From positions 1 to 36,237 of the forward strand of contig JABIGQ010000009.1 of NCBI GenBank assembly GCA_018650085.1: DNA of 36,237 nucleotides. Direction: 5' to 3'. How positions within the stretch are numbered: the stretch's first letter is position 1; every line of letters starts with the position of its first letter. This stretch comes from Candidatus Magasanikiibacteriota bacterium. GTDB lineage: Bacteria > Patescibacteriota > Patescibacteriia > Magasanikbacterales > UBA922. The position numbers and the translations under genes are program-made. The notes beneath the pieces are model-generated. The model was given only the letters and a program-made list of their open reading frames with translations. It was not told the origin of the DNA and did no database searches. Of the stretch, positions 17,154 through 27,084 are shown piece by piece.

Positions 17154-17810
17154 ATGTATCCAATACATTATATCTGGGAAAATGGGAACCTAAAGACTAC
17201 TCCTATCTACTCCGCAGAATTTTCTCCACCACTCGAAAGGAGAGAATGTACTGTATTGATAAAAAATCTACCAATAGGATTTTATATTCTTACAAAAAAA
17301 GATGCTTCTATTTGTTCAAAAAAGGAGACAAATCATAAGACATCTTGGTATTGTAGAATTCCTATGGGATCTAAAGTGATTATCATGTTCATCTGTTCAG
17401 ATAGCTATCATGATAAAAAATTTGTTATAGATAATGAGATAGACAAGGGATTTTATACACAACCATGGGATTTTTACATTCATTATCAAATAATGTCATA
17501 TCCCAATGAATACAGTACATCCCCTACCGTTCCATCTACTGTCAATCAACCACCACCACACTGGTTAGGTAAAAGATTATCAATGACAGTTAACCTAGGA
17601 ACAAATCATCCATTACACCCGACAAACAAATCCTCCTATATTGTAATACTTACATCTCTAAACCCCTTACAGATAAGACTTCCTTGGGGACGGAGATATC
17701 ATTCTCCACCAAGTAATCTTCTTTGGTTCAAACTAGAGATTCCATTACTTCATGAGAAATACTTCACCCTTGTCCCCACACCGCCGCCACAAAACATTAT
17801 TGGAGGGTAA
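17154..17810 (+). CDS. Uncharacterised protein, 218 aa
   Basis: Internal start MYPIHYIWENGNLKTTPIYSAEF preceded by CTGGAGGTTACTT (SD GGAGG); the upstream extension in the track (17052) is probably 5' UTR; no family recognised. Confidence 0.7.
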   Translation: MYPIHYIWENGNLKTTPIYSAEFSPPLERRECTVLIKNLPIGFYILTKKDASICSKKETNHKTSWYCRIPMGSKVIIMFICSDSYHDKKFVIDNEIDKGFYTQPWDFYIHYQIMSYPNEYSTSPTVPSTVNQPPPHWLGKRLSMTVNLGTNHPLHPTNKSSYIVILTSLNPLQIRLPWGRRYHSPPSNLLWFKLEIPLLHEKYFTLVPTPPPQNIIGG

Positions 17811-17862
17811 TGCCTATACATTGCAACATATTGCGATAGATAGTCTCCCCTTCAGTACCATA

Positions 17863-17898
17863 GAGCATGCCTGAAAAGCCATGCTTTTCTCTTTTAAA
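17863..17898 (+). terminator. Possible terminator of the 17154..17810 gene
   Basis: GCATG...CATGC hairpin followed by TTTTCTCTTTT. Confidence 0.45.
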
Positions 17899-17901
17899 AA
17901 A

Positions 17902-17930
17902 TTGACAAACTATATAAATTTATATATAAT
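17902..17930 (+). promoter_or_regulatory. Consensus sigma70 promoter for tRNA-Arg
   Basis: TTGACA-N17-TATAAT, exact consensus, -10 ends 21 nt before the tRNA. Confidence 0.8.
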
Positions 17931-17951
17931 GACTTCGTTTTACACTCAAAA

Positions 17952-18023
17952 GCTTTCGTAGTTCAACGGATAGAACATCGGTTTGCGGAACCGAAGATCT
18001 AAGTTCGATTCTTAGCGAGAGCA
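17952..18023 (+). tRNA. tRNA-Arg (anticodon GCG)
   Basis: GCTTTCG...TCGGT-TTGCGGA-ACCGA...CTAAGTTCGATTCTTAG-CGAGAGC-A; anticodon GCG; CCA not encoded. Confidence 0.9.
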
Positions 18024-18027
18024 CACG

Positions 18028-18063
18028 AAAAAAAACATTCCAAATAATTTGGAATGTTTTTTT
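18028..18063 (+). terminator. tRNA-Arg terminator
   Basis: AAAACATTCCAAA-taa-TTTGGAATGTTTTTTT; symmetric, may also serve the convergent gene. Confidence 0.8.
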
Positions 18064-18078
18064 ATGTAATAATATTTC

Positions 18079-18600
18079 TTAGTGTATCTGCCAATCCCTA
18101 GCAAATGTATCACTGGCAGGTTCGTCTTCTTTTTCTAAATCTTCATCCATATACTCTAACAATGTCTTTCTCACATCTATAGGATTTTCATCTTTTAGTA
18201 AAATACGTAATGTGGGCCTAAGTATTGATTTTGTTTCAAAAAACAATACTTTTACCTTTGGTGGTTTGTAAATAATATAAAAAGCACCCAAATCTGAAAA
18301 TTCATATAATCTATCTCCCAGCACAATTCCTATCTCTGTAATAGCAAATGGGACATCTACAGGATCTTGCTTATCTTGTAAAAATAAGATAATAGCAGCC
18401 AAGACGATAATTAATGTAAATAGAAAATCACCAGTAAACAACCCATACACGACAAGCAATGTGCCTACAATAGCCATAAGAATATACCATCTTTTTCCAC
18501 GATCATAGGTTTCATACTCTGGCATAGCCCATTCATGAAGTACATCTCCAAATTTAGTATCTGCTGTTATTTTTTTTTGTGTAAATAGTGTAGTTATCAT
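18079..18600 (-). CDS. Two-TM membrane protein with soluble C-terminal domain
   Basis: Likely start at MITTLFTQKK (18600); hydrophobic RWYILMAIVGTLLVVYGLFTGDFLFTLIIVLAAIILFL hairpin. Confidence 0.7.
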   Translation of the reverse strand: MITTLFTQKKITADTKFGDVLHEWAMPEYETYDRGKRWYILMAIVGTLLVVYGLFTGDFLFTLIIVLAAIILFLQDKQDPVDVPFAITEIGIVLGDRLYEFSDLGAFYIIYKPPKVKVLFFETKSILRPTLRILLKDENPIDVRKTLLEYMDEDLEKEDEPASDTFARDWQIH

Positions 18601-18659
18601 ATATAAAAAGTATATCACATATGAGAAAAGAAAAAAAGTATCCCCAACACCTAAACACC

Positions 18660-18688
18660 TTGTCAAAAAGCATATTTTTGTGTATACT
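18660..18688 (+). promoter_or_regulatory. Putative promoter of the LCP gene
   Basis: TTGTCA-N17-TATACT, only 8 nt before ATG 18697. Confidence 0.6.
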
Positions 18689-18696
18689 TAGCGCAT

Positions 18697-20133
18697 ATGC
18701 GACCACGTCCAGTTAATTTCTTACAACGAGAAACAGAACAGATAAAATCTCGATCACAGTGGGTCGTGTTTTTTGTTATTTTTACAGTACTTGCATTTGC
18801 TATTACAGGATGTGTCAGTCGTTTATTTTTTTCTACCCCCTTTCCAGATGATCCATCTGCATATGACCCCATTACTCTAGAACCAAAAAAACCTGAAGGA
18901 TTTTTAGAAAGAATGAAACAATTAGTCTTTAGCAAAGATATTATTCTCGAAGGAGAAAAAAGAGATAGAATAAATATTCTTGTATTAGGCCAAGGAGGCA
19001 TAGGACATGATGGCCCTTATCTTACAGATACGATCCTCCTTACCAGCATTAAGCCCTCTACAGATGAAGTCTCTATGGTCTCTATTCCTAGAGATCTCAA
19101 TGTATATATCCCTGATTATGGGAAAAGAAAAATAAATCATGCCAATGCATTTGGAGAATCAAAAAAACAAGCAGGCGGCCCTATTTTAGCAAGCCACGTT
19201 ATAGAAGAAACCTTTGATCAAGACATTGATTATTATATACGAGTAGACTTTAAAGCATTTAAAGAATTAATAGATGATGTAGGAGGAATCACGGTAAATG
19301 TAGAGCGTTCCTTTATTGATTATGAATACCCTGCCCCAAATGAAGAATATCAGACCGTTTCCTTTACAAAAGGAATACAGACTATGGATGGAGATACTGC
19401 ACTTATATTTGCCAGATCTCGTCATGGAAACAATGGAGAAGGCTCTGATTACGCCAGATCAAAGAGACAGCAAAAGATGATCCTTGCATTAAAAGAAAAA
19501 TTATTATCTTTTGAAACCTTGACAAATCCCATAAAAATACATAAGATATTAGATTCCCTGCAGTCGCATATTGTGACAAACATGGAATTCTCAGATATTA
19601 TGATGTTTTTACGCATGGCAAAGGACTTGAAAACATCTGAAATGATTACCCTAACACTAGATGATAGCCCAAATGGCTTCTTATCTCAAGGGTTCAATGA
19701 CTATGGTGAATGGGTACTAGAACCAAACAGTGATTCATTTGATGATATAAATACACAAATTGCATATATTTTCGATGAACCACCAAATATAGAACGCCAT
19801 AATACACCTACCCAAGAAACAAATAATCCAATTATTGTCTATGATGGGGTATCTATAGAAGTCCAAAATGGTACATGGCGTGCAGGATTGGCGGCTCGTA
19901 TGAAAAAGCAATTAGAAGAAAAAGGATTCTATATTTCATCATTAGGAAATACAAATACACGACCACAACTTACCAGCAGTATGATACTGCTAAACTCTCA
20001 AGTAGATAAGACTATTATAGAAACAATGCAAACAGAATTACAAATGCCACTAATAGAGGTACTCCCAGAAGGAGAAAAAGCAGAACAAGATACAGATATA
20101 CTTATTATATTAGGCGAAAATTTTACAGATTAA
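18697..20133 (+). CDS. LytR-CpsA-Psr (LCP) family protein with C-terminal LytR_C-like domain
   Basis: TM anchor; INILVLGQGG, LTDTILLTSIKP, VSMVSIPRDLNVYIP, KINHANAFG, DGDTALIFARSRHGNNGEGSDYARSKRQQ. Confidence 0.92.
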   Translation: MRPRPVNFLQRETEQIKSRSQWVVFFVIFTVLAFAITGCVSRLFFSTPFPDDPSAYDPITLEPKKPEGFLERMKQLVFSKDIILEGEKRDRINILVLGQGGIGHDGPYLTDTILLTSIKPSTDEVSMVSIPRDLNVYIPDYGKRKINHANAFGESKKQAGGPILASHVIEETFDQDIDYYIRVDFKAFKELIDDVGGITVNVERSFIDYEYPAPNEEYQTVSFTKGIQTMDGDTALIFARSRHGNNGEGSDYARSKRQQKMILALKEKLLSFETLTNPIKIHKILDSLQSHIVTNMEFSDIMMFLRMAKDLKTSEMITLTLDDSPNGFLSQGFNDYGEWVLEPNSDSFDDINTQIAYIFDEPPNIERHNTPTQETNNPIIVYDGVSIEVQNGTWRAGLAARMKKQLEEKGFYISSLGNTNTRPQLTSSMILLNSQVDKTIIETMQTELQMPLIEVLPEGEKAEQDTDILIILGENFTD

Positions 20134-20134
20134 T

Positions 20135-21541
20135 ATGACAAAATCACAAAGAACAATTCATGACAAAGGATTACCAACTGTTGCACTCGTAGGAAAAGTA
20201 AATGTAGGGAAATCAACATTATTTAATACGCTCACAAAACAAAAAAAGGCTATTATTTCTGATATCCCCGGAACAACCAGAACAAGTAATATTGGTATTG
20301 TTATTTGGCGTGGTCAAGAAATTCGTCTAATTGATACTGGTGGATTAACCTTTGATGATCAAGTCCCATTGGAAGATGATATTTTAAAACAATCAGAGCG
20401 CGCAATGAAAGAAGCAGATATCATTTTATTTATGATAGATGCAAAGGCAGGAATCCTACCCCAAGAAAAAGAACTGGCAAAACGATTACAACGTATAAGT
20501 ATAAAACCAGTTATTTTAATAGCAAATAAAGTAGACTCCGAAAAAATAAACATGACACTTACAGAACCAGAATGGTATAAACTAGGACTAGGAGAACCTT
20601 TTGCTATTGCTGGTGCAAGTGGAAGACAAACAGGAGATCTCCTTGACAATATTTTTGATATATTAGAACAAGAAGAAAAGAATCCAAAAGACTTTACAGA
20701 AGAAAAAGAAGGAGATGTCATAAAAGTAAGTCTCATAGGAAAACCAAATGTAGGGAAATCATCACTTTTCAATAAAATAATTGGACAAGATAAAGTGATT
20801 GTGAGTCCTATGGCTCATACCACTAGAGAACCATATGATACTATGATCTCTTATGAACATACACAAACTGATGGAGAAATAAAAAAACAACTCATTACAT
20901 TTGTAGACACTGCCGGAATAAGACGAAAATCAAAAGTAAAAGGCATACTCGAACGATTGGGAATTACAAAAAGTATCGTCGTTGCATCAGACTCAGATAT
21001 AGCCCTTTTAGTCCTTGATGGTTCAGAGCCAATTAGTTCACAAGATATGCAATTAGGTGGATTGCTAGAAAAAAAGAGTAAGAGCGTAATGATTGTTATT
21101 AATAAATGGGATCTTACAGAAGATAATAGCGATACAAACCGCAATGAAGTCAGACGTATGGTGTATTCATATTTTCCACATCTTAAATTTGCACCGATTC
21201 TGTTTGTCAGTGGAAAAACAGGAGAAAAAGTTCACCAAATTTTCCCATATATTCTACACGCATGGAATGCCAGAAAGACACATATTGCAAATCGTGCGCT
21301 AGAACATTTCTTGGAACAATCTACAAAAGAACATAGACCTGCACGTGGAAAAGGAACACGTCATCCTAAATTATTTGGAATGAGACAACTCCATGAAAAC
21401 CCTCCTATCTTTGAGTTATTTGTAAAACAAAAAACATCATTGCATCGTTCCTATGTTCACTTTCTAGAAAATCGTCTTCGTGAACAATTTGATTTCTTTG
21501 CAACTCCTATTGTTATAAAATTAACAAAAGTAGATCGATAA
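20135..21541 (+). CDS. der: Ribosome biogenesis GTPase Der (EngA)
   Basis: Two GTPase domains (GKVNVGKSTLFN / GKPNVGKSSLFN, DTGG, DTAG, NKVD, NKWD) plus KH-like C-terminus. Confidence 0.96.
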   Translation: MTKSQRTIHDKGLPTVALVGKVNVGKSTLFNTLTKQKKAIISDIPGTTRTSNIGIVIWRGQEIRLIDTGGLTFDDQVPLEDDILKQSERAMKEADIILFMIDAKAGILPQEKELAKRLQRISIKPVILIANKVDSEKINMTLTEPEWYKLGLGEPFAIAGASGRQTGDLLDNIFDILEQEEKNPKDFTEEKEGDVIKVSLIGKPNVGKSSLFNKIIGQDKVIVSPMAHTTREPYDTMISYEHTQTDGEIKKQLITFVDTAGIRRKSKVKGILERLGITKSIVVASDSDIALLVLDGSEPISSQDMQLGGLLEKKSKSVMIVINKWDLTEDNSDTNRNEVRRMVYSYFPHLKFAPILFVSGKTGEKVHQIFPYILHAWNARKTHIANRALEHFLEQSTKEHRPARGKGTRHPKLFGMRQLHENPPIFELFVKQKTSLHRSYVHFLENRLREQFDFFATPIVIKLTKVDR

Positions 21542-21568
21542 CCGCACTCTATCCTTAAACACCATTCT

Positions 21569-22120
21569 ATGCTTCTCATCATTGGACTTGGTAACCCGGG
21601 AAAAAGCTATCTAAAAACACGTCATAACGTGGGTTTTATGATACTAGATGAATTGCGTGAAGCACTACAGACCTATGATGCAAATCCGTGGGAACTAAGT
21701 AAAAAATTTAATGCTGAAATATCTGGAGCTAATGTAAAGGGAGAAAAAATAATATTGGTAAAACCAATGACTTTTATGAATCGTTCTGGTCAAAGCGTTG
21801 GGTTAATTGCTAATTACTATAAAATATTACCAAAAGACATTCTGGTTATTCATGATGATAAAGATATTCAATTGGGTGAATATAAAGTGCATACAGATAG
21901 AAGTGCAGCAGGACATAATGGAATAAAATCAATTATACAATATATTGGCACACAAGATTTTACACGATTTCGAGTTGGTATTGCAAAACATAGTGATAAA
22001 AAAGTAAAAGACACTGCCAAATTTGTCCTTGGTAAATTTGGATTATTTGAAAAGAAAAAATTAGAAGCCGTTACCACCGGAATCATTACTCATATTATTG
22101 ATAGATTTATTGCCCCATAA
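21569..22120 (+). CDS. pth: Peptidyl-tRNA hydrolase
   Basis: LIIGLGNPGKSYLKTRHNVGFMI, KPMTFMNRSGQSV, VIHDDKDI, AGHNGIKSI. Confidence 0.96.
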   Translation: MLLIIGLGNPGKSYLKTRHNVGFMILDELREALQTYDANPWELSKKFNAEISGANVKGEKIILVKPMTFMNRSGQSVGLIANYYKILPKDILVIHDDKDIQLGEYKVHTDRSAAGHNGIKSIIQYIGTQDFTRFRVGIAKHSDKKVKDTAKFVLGKFGLFEKKKLEAVTTGIITHIIDRFIAP

Positions 22121-22135
22121 CTATAAACATAATCT

Positions 22136-23218
22136 ATGTTATCAAAGGAGGTCTTGTTTTCATTTTTCCCAAAGTGCACACACACCAGATATCGCACCCT
22201 TATTCGGGTGTTTTCTTCGTTAGAACACGCGTGGACTGCAGAGCTAGATGATCTAAAAAAAACAAAATGGCAAGATGATATTATTGCTGAATTTTTAACT
22301 TGGCGAGATAAACTCGATGTAAATCGTATAGAAGAAATGTTGGAAAAACGCTCTATCCGTGCCATTACAAAAACAGATGAAGAGTATCCAGCATTATTAA
22401 AAAATATTTTTGATCCCCCACTTTGTTTATTTGTACGCGGATCTACATTACCAACACATCGCTATTACCTGGCAGTTGTGGGCCCTAGAAAAAACACTCC
22501 CTATGGGAAACATATTACAGAATTATTTATAGCACAACTGGCACAAGCGGGGATCACTATTGTCAGTGGTCTTGCCTATGGCATAGACGCTATAGCACAC
22601 AGAGCCACACTCCAAGCAGGTGGGCATACGGTTGCAGTACTTGGTGGTGGAGTAAATAAAGAGCATGTTCAGCCAGCTCAAAATCAAAGACTTGCCGAAG
22701 ATATTCTACAAGCAGGTGGAGCACTTATGGCAGAATATCCACCAGGAACAATACCAACTAGATATACATTTCCACGAAGAAATAGAATCATTTCTGGCAT
22801 ATCGCTTGGGACACTTGTCATAGAAGCCGGAGAATCATCTGGTTCACTTATTACAGCACAGTGTAGTATTGATCACCACAGAGATGTCTTTGCCGTGCCA
22901 CAAAACATTACCTCACAAATGAGCATAGGGGTAAATAAATTAATACAAAGTGGTGCACATCCTGTTATTTCTCCAGATGATGTACTAAATATACTTGATC
23001 TTGGGCATATAAAACAACACATAGATACCCAAAAAGAACTCCCCGGAACACAGGAAGAAAGACAGATCTTGGATCATATTTCTCAAGAACCAAAGCATGT
23101 GGATGAAATTGTGCGAGAATTAAAGCTCCCCTCTTCAAAGATAACCAGTACCTTGACAATCATGGAAATGAAGGGTATGGTAAAAAACCTTGGAATGATG
23201 CACTATATCAAGAAATAA
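22136..23218 (+). CDS. dprA: DNA-processing protein DprA
   Basis: VVGPRKNTPYG, IVSGLAYGIDAIAHRATL, TVAVLGGGV, FPRRNRIISGIS, VIEAGESSGSLITA; C-terminal winged-helix-like segment. Confidence 0.95.
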   Translation: MLSKEVLFSFFPKCTHTRYRTLIRVFSSLEHAWTAELDDLKKTKWQDDIIAEFLTWRDKLDVNRIEEMLEKRSIRAITKTDEEYPALLKNIFDPPLCLFVRGSTLPTHRYYLAVVGPRKNTPYGKHITELFIAQLAQAGITIVSGLAYGIDAIAHRATLQAGGHTVAVLGGGVNKEHVQPAQNQRLAEDILQAGGALMAEYPPGTIPTRYTFPRRNRIISGISLGTLVIEAGESSGSLITAQCSIDHHRDVFAVPQNITSQMSIGVNKLIQSGAHPVISPDDVLNILDLGHIKQHIDTQKELPGTQEERQILDHISQEPKHVDEIVRELKLPSSKITSTLTIMEMKGMVKNLGMMHYIKK

Positions 23219-24547
23219 TTGAATATGACCTTCGAGCAAGCCGAACAATATATTTACTCACTCTCAAATCTCCCTCGCACAGAATATATGCGAGATATAA
23301 AACACTGCAATATTTATCTAAAACGATTGCAATTTTTTTTAGATATTTTAAAAAACCCAGAACAACATATCCCCCACTATATCCACGTTACAGGAACCAG
23401 TGGAAAAGGATCTATAACAAATATGCTACACCAAATATTATTAGAAAGTGGAAAAATAGTAGCCTCAAATGTATCTCCTCACCCTACAAGCATTGAAGAA
23501 AGATGGAGACTAGGAGATAAAACAATGAGTAAACAAGAATTTGCAGATATTATAGATGCTGTGATAAAACCTGCACTTGATACATATATACGCACCAGTC
23601 CATATGATATGATTTCTTTTTTTGAAATTATGACCGCTATTGGACTATTTTGGTTTGCAAAACATAATGCGCAATGGTGTATTTTAGAAGTAGGTTGTGG
23701 AGGAAAATTTGATAGCACAAATATTATTCCACATAAAGATATTGCTATTATTACAAATATTGGATTAGATCATATAGGAATTATAGGAGATAATAAAAAA
23801 GAAATTGCAATAGAAAAATCTGGCATTATATTAAAAAACGTTCCAGTATTTACACAAGAAACAGATCCTACTATTTTAGATGTGTTTAAAAATGAATGTG
23901 ATAAACAAGATACAATACTTCATATTTCAAATAACGATTATAAAAAAACAAACTCAGATATTTCTGAGATGACATTTCTATACAACGAGAAACAATTTAC
24001 AATAGAAACACTGGGAGAACACCAAATAAACAATGCTATCCTCTGCATAGATGTAGCAAAACATTTGGGAATAAAACAAGAAGATATACAAATAGGGTTA
24101 AAAAAAACAAATCTTCCACTACGAATGGAAATCATGTCAAAAGACCCATTTGTGATTATAGATGGAGCGCATAATCCAGACAAGATGAAAACCTCTGTAA
24201 AAACCATGCAAGAAATAAAAAAACTCTATCCACAGGCAAACATTCATTTGCTTCTTGGTTTTTCTAAAGATAAAAATATAGAAACAATGCTTGAACAATT
24301 ATCTACACTAGATCCACATACTGTATCTTGTACGAGAAATACTGCGCATGCATTTAAAACAGTTGCAACACCCAAGTATATTGAAGAAAAGATAAAACTA
24401 TCTACACCAGAAACAAAGACATTTATTTCTCTTGATCCACAGCTAGCCCTAAAGTGGAGTCAGACACAAATGGAAAAGCATGATATACTCTTTATTACAG
24501 GATCAATTTATTTGAGCGGTGAAATACAAACATATTTGACAATATAG
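23219..24547 (+). CDS. folC: FolC-like Mur ligase family protein
   Basis: HVTGTSGKGSITNMLHQIL, SPHPTSIEER, LEVGCGGKFDSTN, TNIGLDHIG, DGAHNPDKM. Confidence 0.85.
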   Translation: MNMTFEQAEQYIYSLSNLPRTEYMRDIKHCNIYLKRLQFFLDILKNPEQHIPHYIHVTGTSGKGSITNMLHQILLESGKIVASNVSPHPTSIEERWRLGDKTMSKQEFADIIDAVIKPALDTYIRTSPYDMISFFEIMTAIGLFWFAKHNAQWCILEVGCGGKFDSTNIIPHKDIAIITNIGLDHIGIIGDNKKEIAIEKSGIILKNVPVFTQETDPTILDVFKNECDKQDTILHISNNDYKKTNSDISEMTFLYNEKQFTIETLGEHQINNAILCIDVAKHLGIKQEDIQIGLKKTNLPLRMEIMSKDPFVIIDGAHNPDKMKTSVKTMQEIKKLYPQANIHLLLGFSKDKNIETMLEQLSTLDPHTVSCTRNTAHAFKTVATPKYIEEKIKLSTPETKTFISLDPQLALKWSQTQMEKHDILFITGSIYLSGEIQTYLTI

Positions 24548-24597
24548 CTCTTTTAATCTATGATCCACGCACACTAGATTTGTAACATAAATATTAT

Positions 24598-26868
24598 ATG
24601 GGAAAAACCCTCGTTATTGTAGAGTCTCCTACAAAAGCTAAAACTATTTCAAAATTCCTTGGCGCATCATATATGGTGGAGTCTTCTTTTGGGCATGTCC
24701 GTGACCTGCCAAAAAGTAAGATGGGCATAGATATAGAAGGTGGAACATTTGATCCACACTATATTACAGCGCGTGATAAAACCAAACAAGTCAAAAAATT
24801 AAAAGAATTGGCAGCAAAAGCAGATACCATTATCTTTGCTACTGATGAAGATAGAGAAGGAGAAGCTATATCATGGCATCTTACACACGTATTAAAAATA
24901 AAACCAGAAGAAGCAAAACGAATTGCATTTCATGAAATTACAAAACATGCCATAGAAGAGGCGCTAAAACATCCTCGCCATATTGACCAAAAGCTCGTAG
25001 ACGCCCAACAAGCTCGCCGTGTGCTAGATAGATTGGTAGGATATGAACTCTCCCCTCTTTTATGGACAAAAGTTGCCAGAGGACTTTCTGCTGGTCGTGT
25101 ACAGTCTGTGGCTTTACGATTGGTTGTAGAAAGAGAAAGAGAAATATTAGCATTTAACCCAGAAGAATACTGGACCATAGAAGGAATGTTTTTCACACCA
25201 GAGAAAGAAGAACTTATTGCAAAATTACATGCTATTGATGGAAAAAAATTAACAAAATTTGATGTTAATAATGAAAAAGATGCAAAAGCTATTGTAGAGA
25301 AATTGACAGGAAAAGATTTTCATATTACACATATAGAAAAAAAAGAAGCAAAACGCACTCCCCCTGCTGCATTTATAACTTCCACTCTTCAACAACGTGC
25401 AAATACCATGCTTGGGTATTCTGCAAAACAAACTATGCGATTAGCCCAACAATTATATGAGGGTATAAAACTTGGCAGTGAAGGCCAACAAGGACTCATT
25501 ACATATATGCGTACAGATTCTACAAATTTATCTACGAAATTTTTAGATGAAACTACTAGCTACATAGCACAAGAATTTGGAGAAAAATATAGTCTAAAAG
25601 AACCAAGACTTTATAAGAAAAAAACAAAAGGTGCCCAAGAAGCACATGAAGCGATCCGCCCATCCGATCCAGCACGATCTCCAGAATCAATACAAGAATT
25701 CCTAGATCCACAACAGTATCGTTTGTATAGTCTTATTTGGAGACGTGCCGTTTCTACTCAAATGACAGAAGCGCGTTTAAATAAAACGACTATTGATATT
25801 ACAGGAAATGAACATACATTTCGTGCCACAGGGCAAACGATGGTTTTTGATGGCTGGATGAAATTATATCCAAACAGAACAAAAGAAGAAATCCTTCCCG
25901 ATTTAGAAGAAAGAGAAAAAATGCACTGTGAAAGCATTACGCCTACACAACATTTTACAGAACCACCAGCAAGATATTCCGATGCAACATTGGTAAAAGT
26001 TCTTGAGGAACATGGCATTGGTCGTCCATCTACTTATTCCCCTACCATTGGGACTATTGAAGCGCGCAATTATGTAGAACGAATAGAAAAACGACTCAAA
26101 CCAACACCAATTGCATTTGTAGTTATTGATTTATTAGTAGAACACTTTTCTGATATTGTGGACTATGCATTTACTGCAAAAATGGAAGAAAACCTAGATG
26201 AAATTGCAGCGGGAAGTAAACACTGGAAACCAATTATTTCTACATTTTATCACCCATTTCACGAAAATCTAGAAAAGAAAAAAGAAGAAATTACAAAAGA
26301 TCAAACTACTCATACCAGAGAAATTGGAAATGACCCAAAGACTGGGGATCCTATTATTGTAAAAATTGGACGGTATGGGCCATATGTACAGAAAGGAACA
26401 AAAGACGATGAAGAAAAACCACAATTTGCATCTCTAGAAGATGGGCAAGCACTAGAAACGCTTACACTAGAAGAGGCCCTACACCTTCTTTCTTTGCCAC
26501 GAAAAGTTGAGCTGAAAGATGGATTAATTATGGAAATCGCAAAAGGCCGTTTTGGGCCATATATCAAACTTGAAGGAAAATTTTATTCTATAAAAGATTC
26601 TGACCCATATACCATTACAAAAGAAGAAGCGCTAGAAGTGGTAAAAGAAGGAAAAGAAAAAGAAGCCCAAAAACAAATTCAAATCTTTGAAAGTGGCATT
26701 CAAGTACTCAATGGTCGCTATGGACCATACATAACAGATGGAGAAAAAAATGCAAAAATCCCAAAAGATACAGAACCAAAAGACCTAACAGAAGAACAAT
26801 GTAAAGCATTGTTAAAAGATGCAAAACCAAAGCGTGGAAGAAAGAAAACGACAAAGAAAAAGAAATAA
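24598..26868 (+). CDS. topA: DNA topoisomerase I
   Basis: TLVIVESPTKAKTISKFLG, ATDEDREGEAISWHL, GLSAGRVQSVALRLVVEREREI, LITYMRTDSTNLS; C-terminal repeats and Lys-rich tail. Confidence 0.97.
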   Translation: MGKTLVIVESPTKAKTISKFLGASYMVESSFGHVRDLPKSKMGIDIEGGTFDPHYITARDKTKQVKKLKELAAKADTIIFATDEDREGEAISWHLTHVLKIKPEEAKRIAFHEITKHAIEEALKHPRHIDQKLVDAQQARRVLDRLVGYELSPLLWTKVARGLSAGRVQSVALRLVVEREREILAFNPEEYWTIEGMFFTPEKEELIAKLHAIDGKKLTKFDVNNEKDAKAIVEKLTGKDFHITHIEKKEAKRTPPAAFITSTLQQRANTMLGYSAKQTMRLAQQLYEGIKLGSEGQQGLITYMRTDSTNLSTKFLDETTSYIAQEFGEKYSLKEPRLYKKKTKGAQEAHEAIRPSDPARSPESIQEFLDPQQYRLYSLIWRRAVSTQMTEARLNKTTIDITGNEHTFRATGQTMVFDGWMKLYPNRTKEEILPDLEEREKMHCESITPTQHFTEPPARYSDATLVKVLEEHGIGRPSTYSPTIGTIEARNYVERIEKRLKPTPIAFVVIDLLVEHFSDIVDYAFTAKMEENLDEIAAGSKHWKPIISTFYHPFHENLEKKKEEITKDQTTHTREIGNDPKTGDPIIVKIGRYGPYVQKGTKDDEEKPQFASLEDGQALETLTLEEALHLLSLPRKVELKDGLIMEIAKGRFGPYIKLEGKFYSIKDSDPYTITKEEALEVVKEGKEKEAQKQIQIFESGIQVLNGRYGPYITDGEKNAKIPKDTEPKDLTEEQCKALLKDAKPKRGRKKTTKKKK

Positions 26869-26881
26869 CAGACTAATAAAG

Positions 26882-26911
26882 AAAAAAGGATGAATATCTT
26901 CATCCTTTTTT
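26882..26911 (+). terminator. topA terminator
   Basis: AAAAAAGGATGAA-tatc-TTCATCCTTTTTT. Confidence 0.85.
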
Positions 26912-26913
26912 CA

Positions 26914-27060
26914 TACCTATTTTTTACAAAAGATACCTGAGGAAAATCCTTTTTCTCAAATATTGCGAATTCTACACCCAAAACATGAAGCGCATGCAGC
27001 GAGAACTAAGCAATATTTGATAAAAAAATGCGCCCGAATTATTTTTGTAAAAAATAGGTA
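26914..27060. repeat. 147-bp nested palindromic element with 18-bp perfect terminal inverted repeats
   Basis: TACCTATTTTTTACAAAA (26914..26931) vs TTTTGTAAAAAATAGGTA (27043..27060); inner pair TCAAATATTGC / GCAATATTTGA. Confidence 0.75.
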
Positions 27061-27084
27061 CGAAAAACTGTAATCTAAGATTAA

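Noticed and set aside
23219-24547. FolC-like gene as evidence of a novel pathway
   Set aside because: Ordinary Mur-ligase/FolC motifs; substrate cannot be inferred from this window alone.
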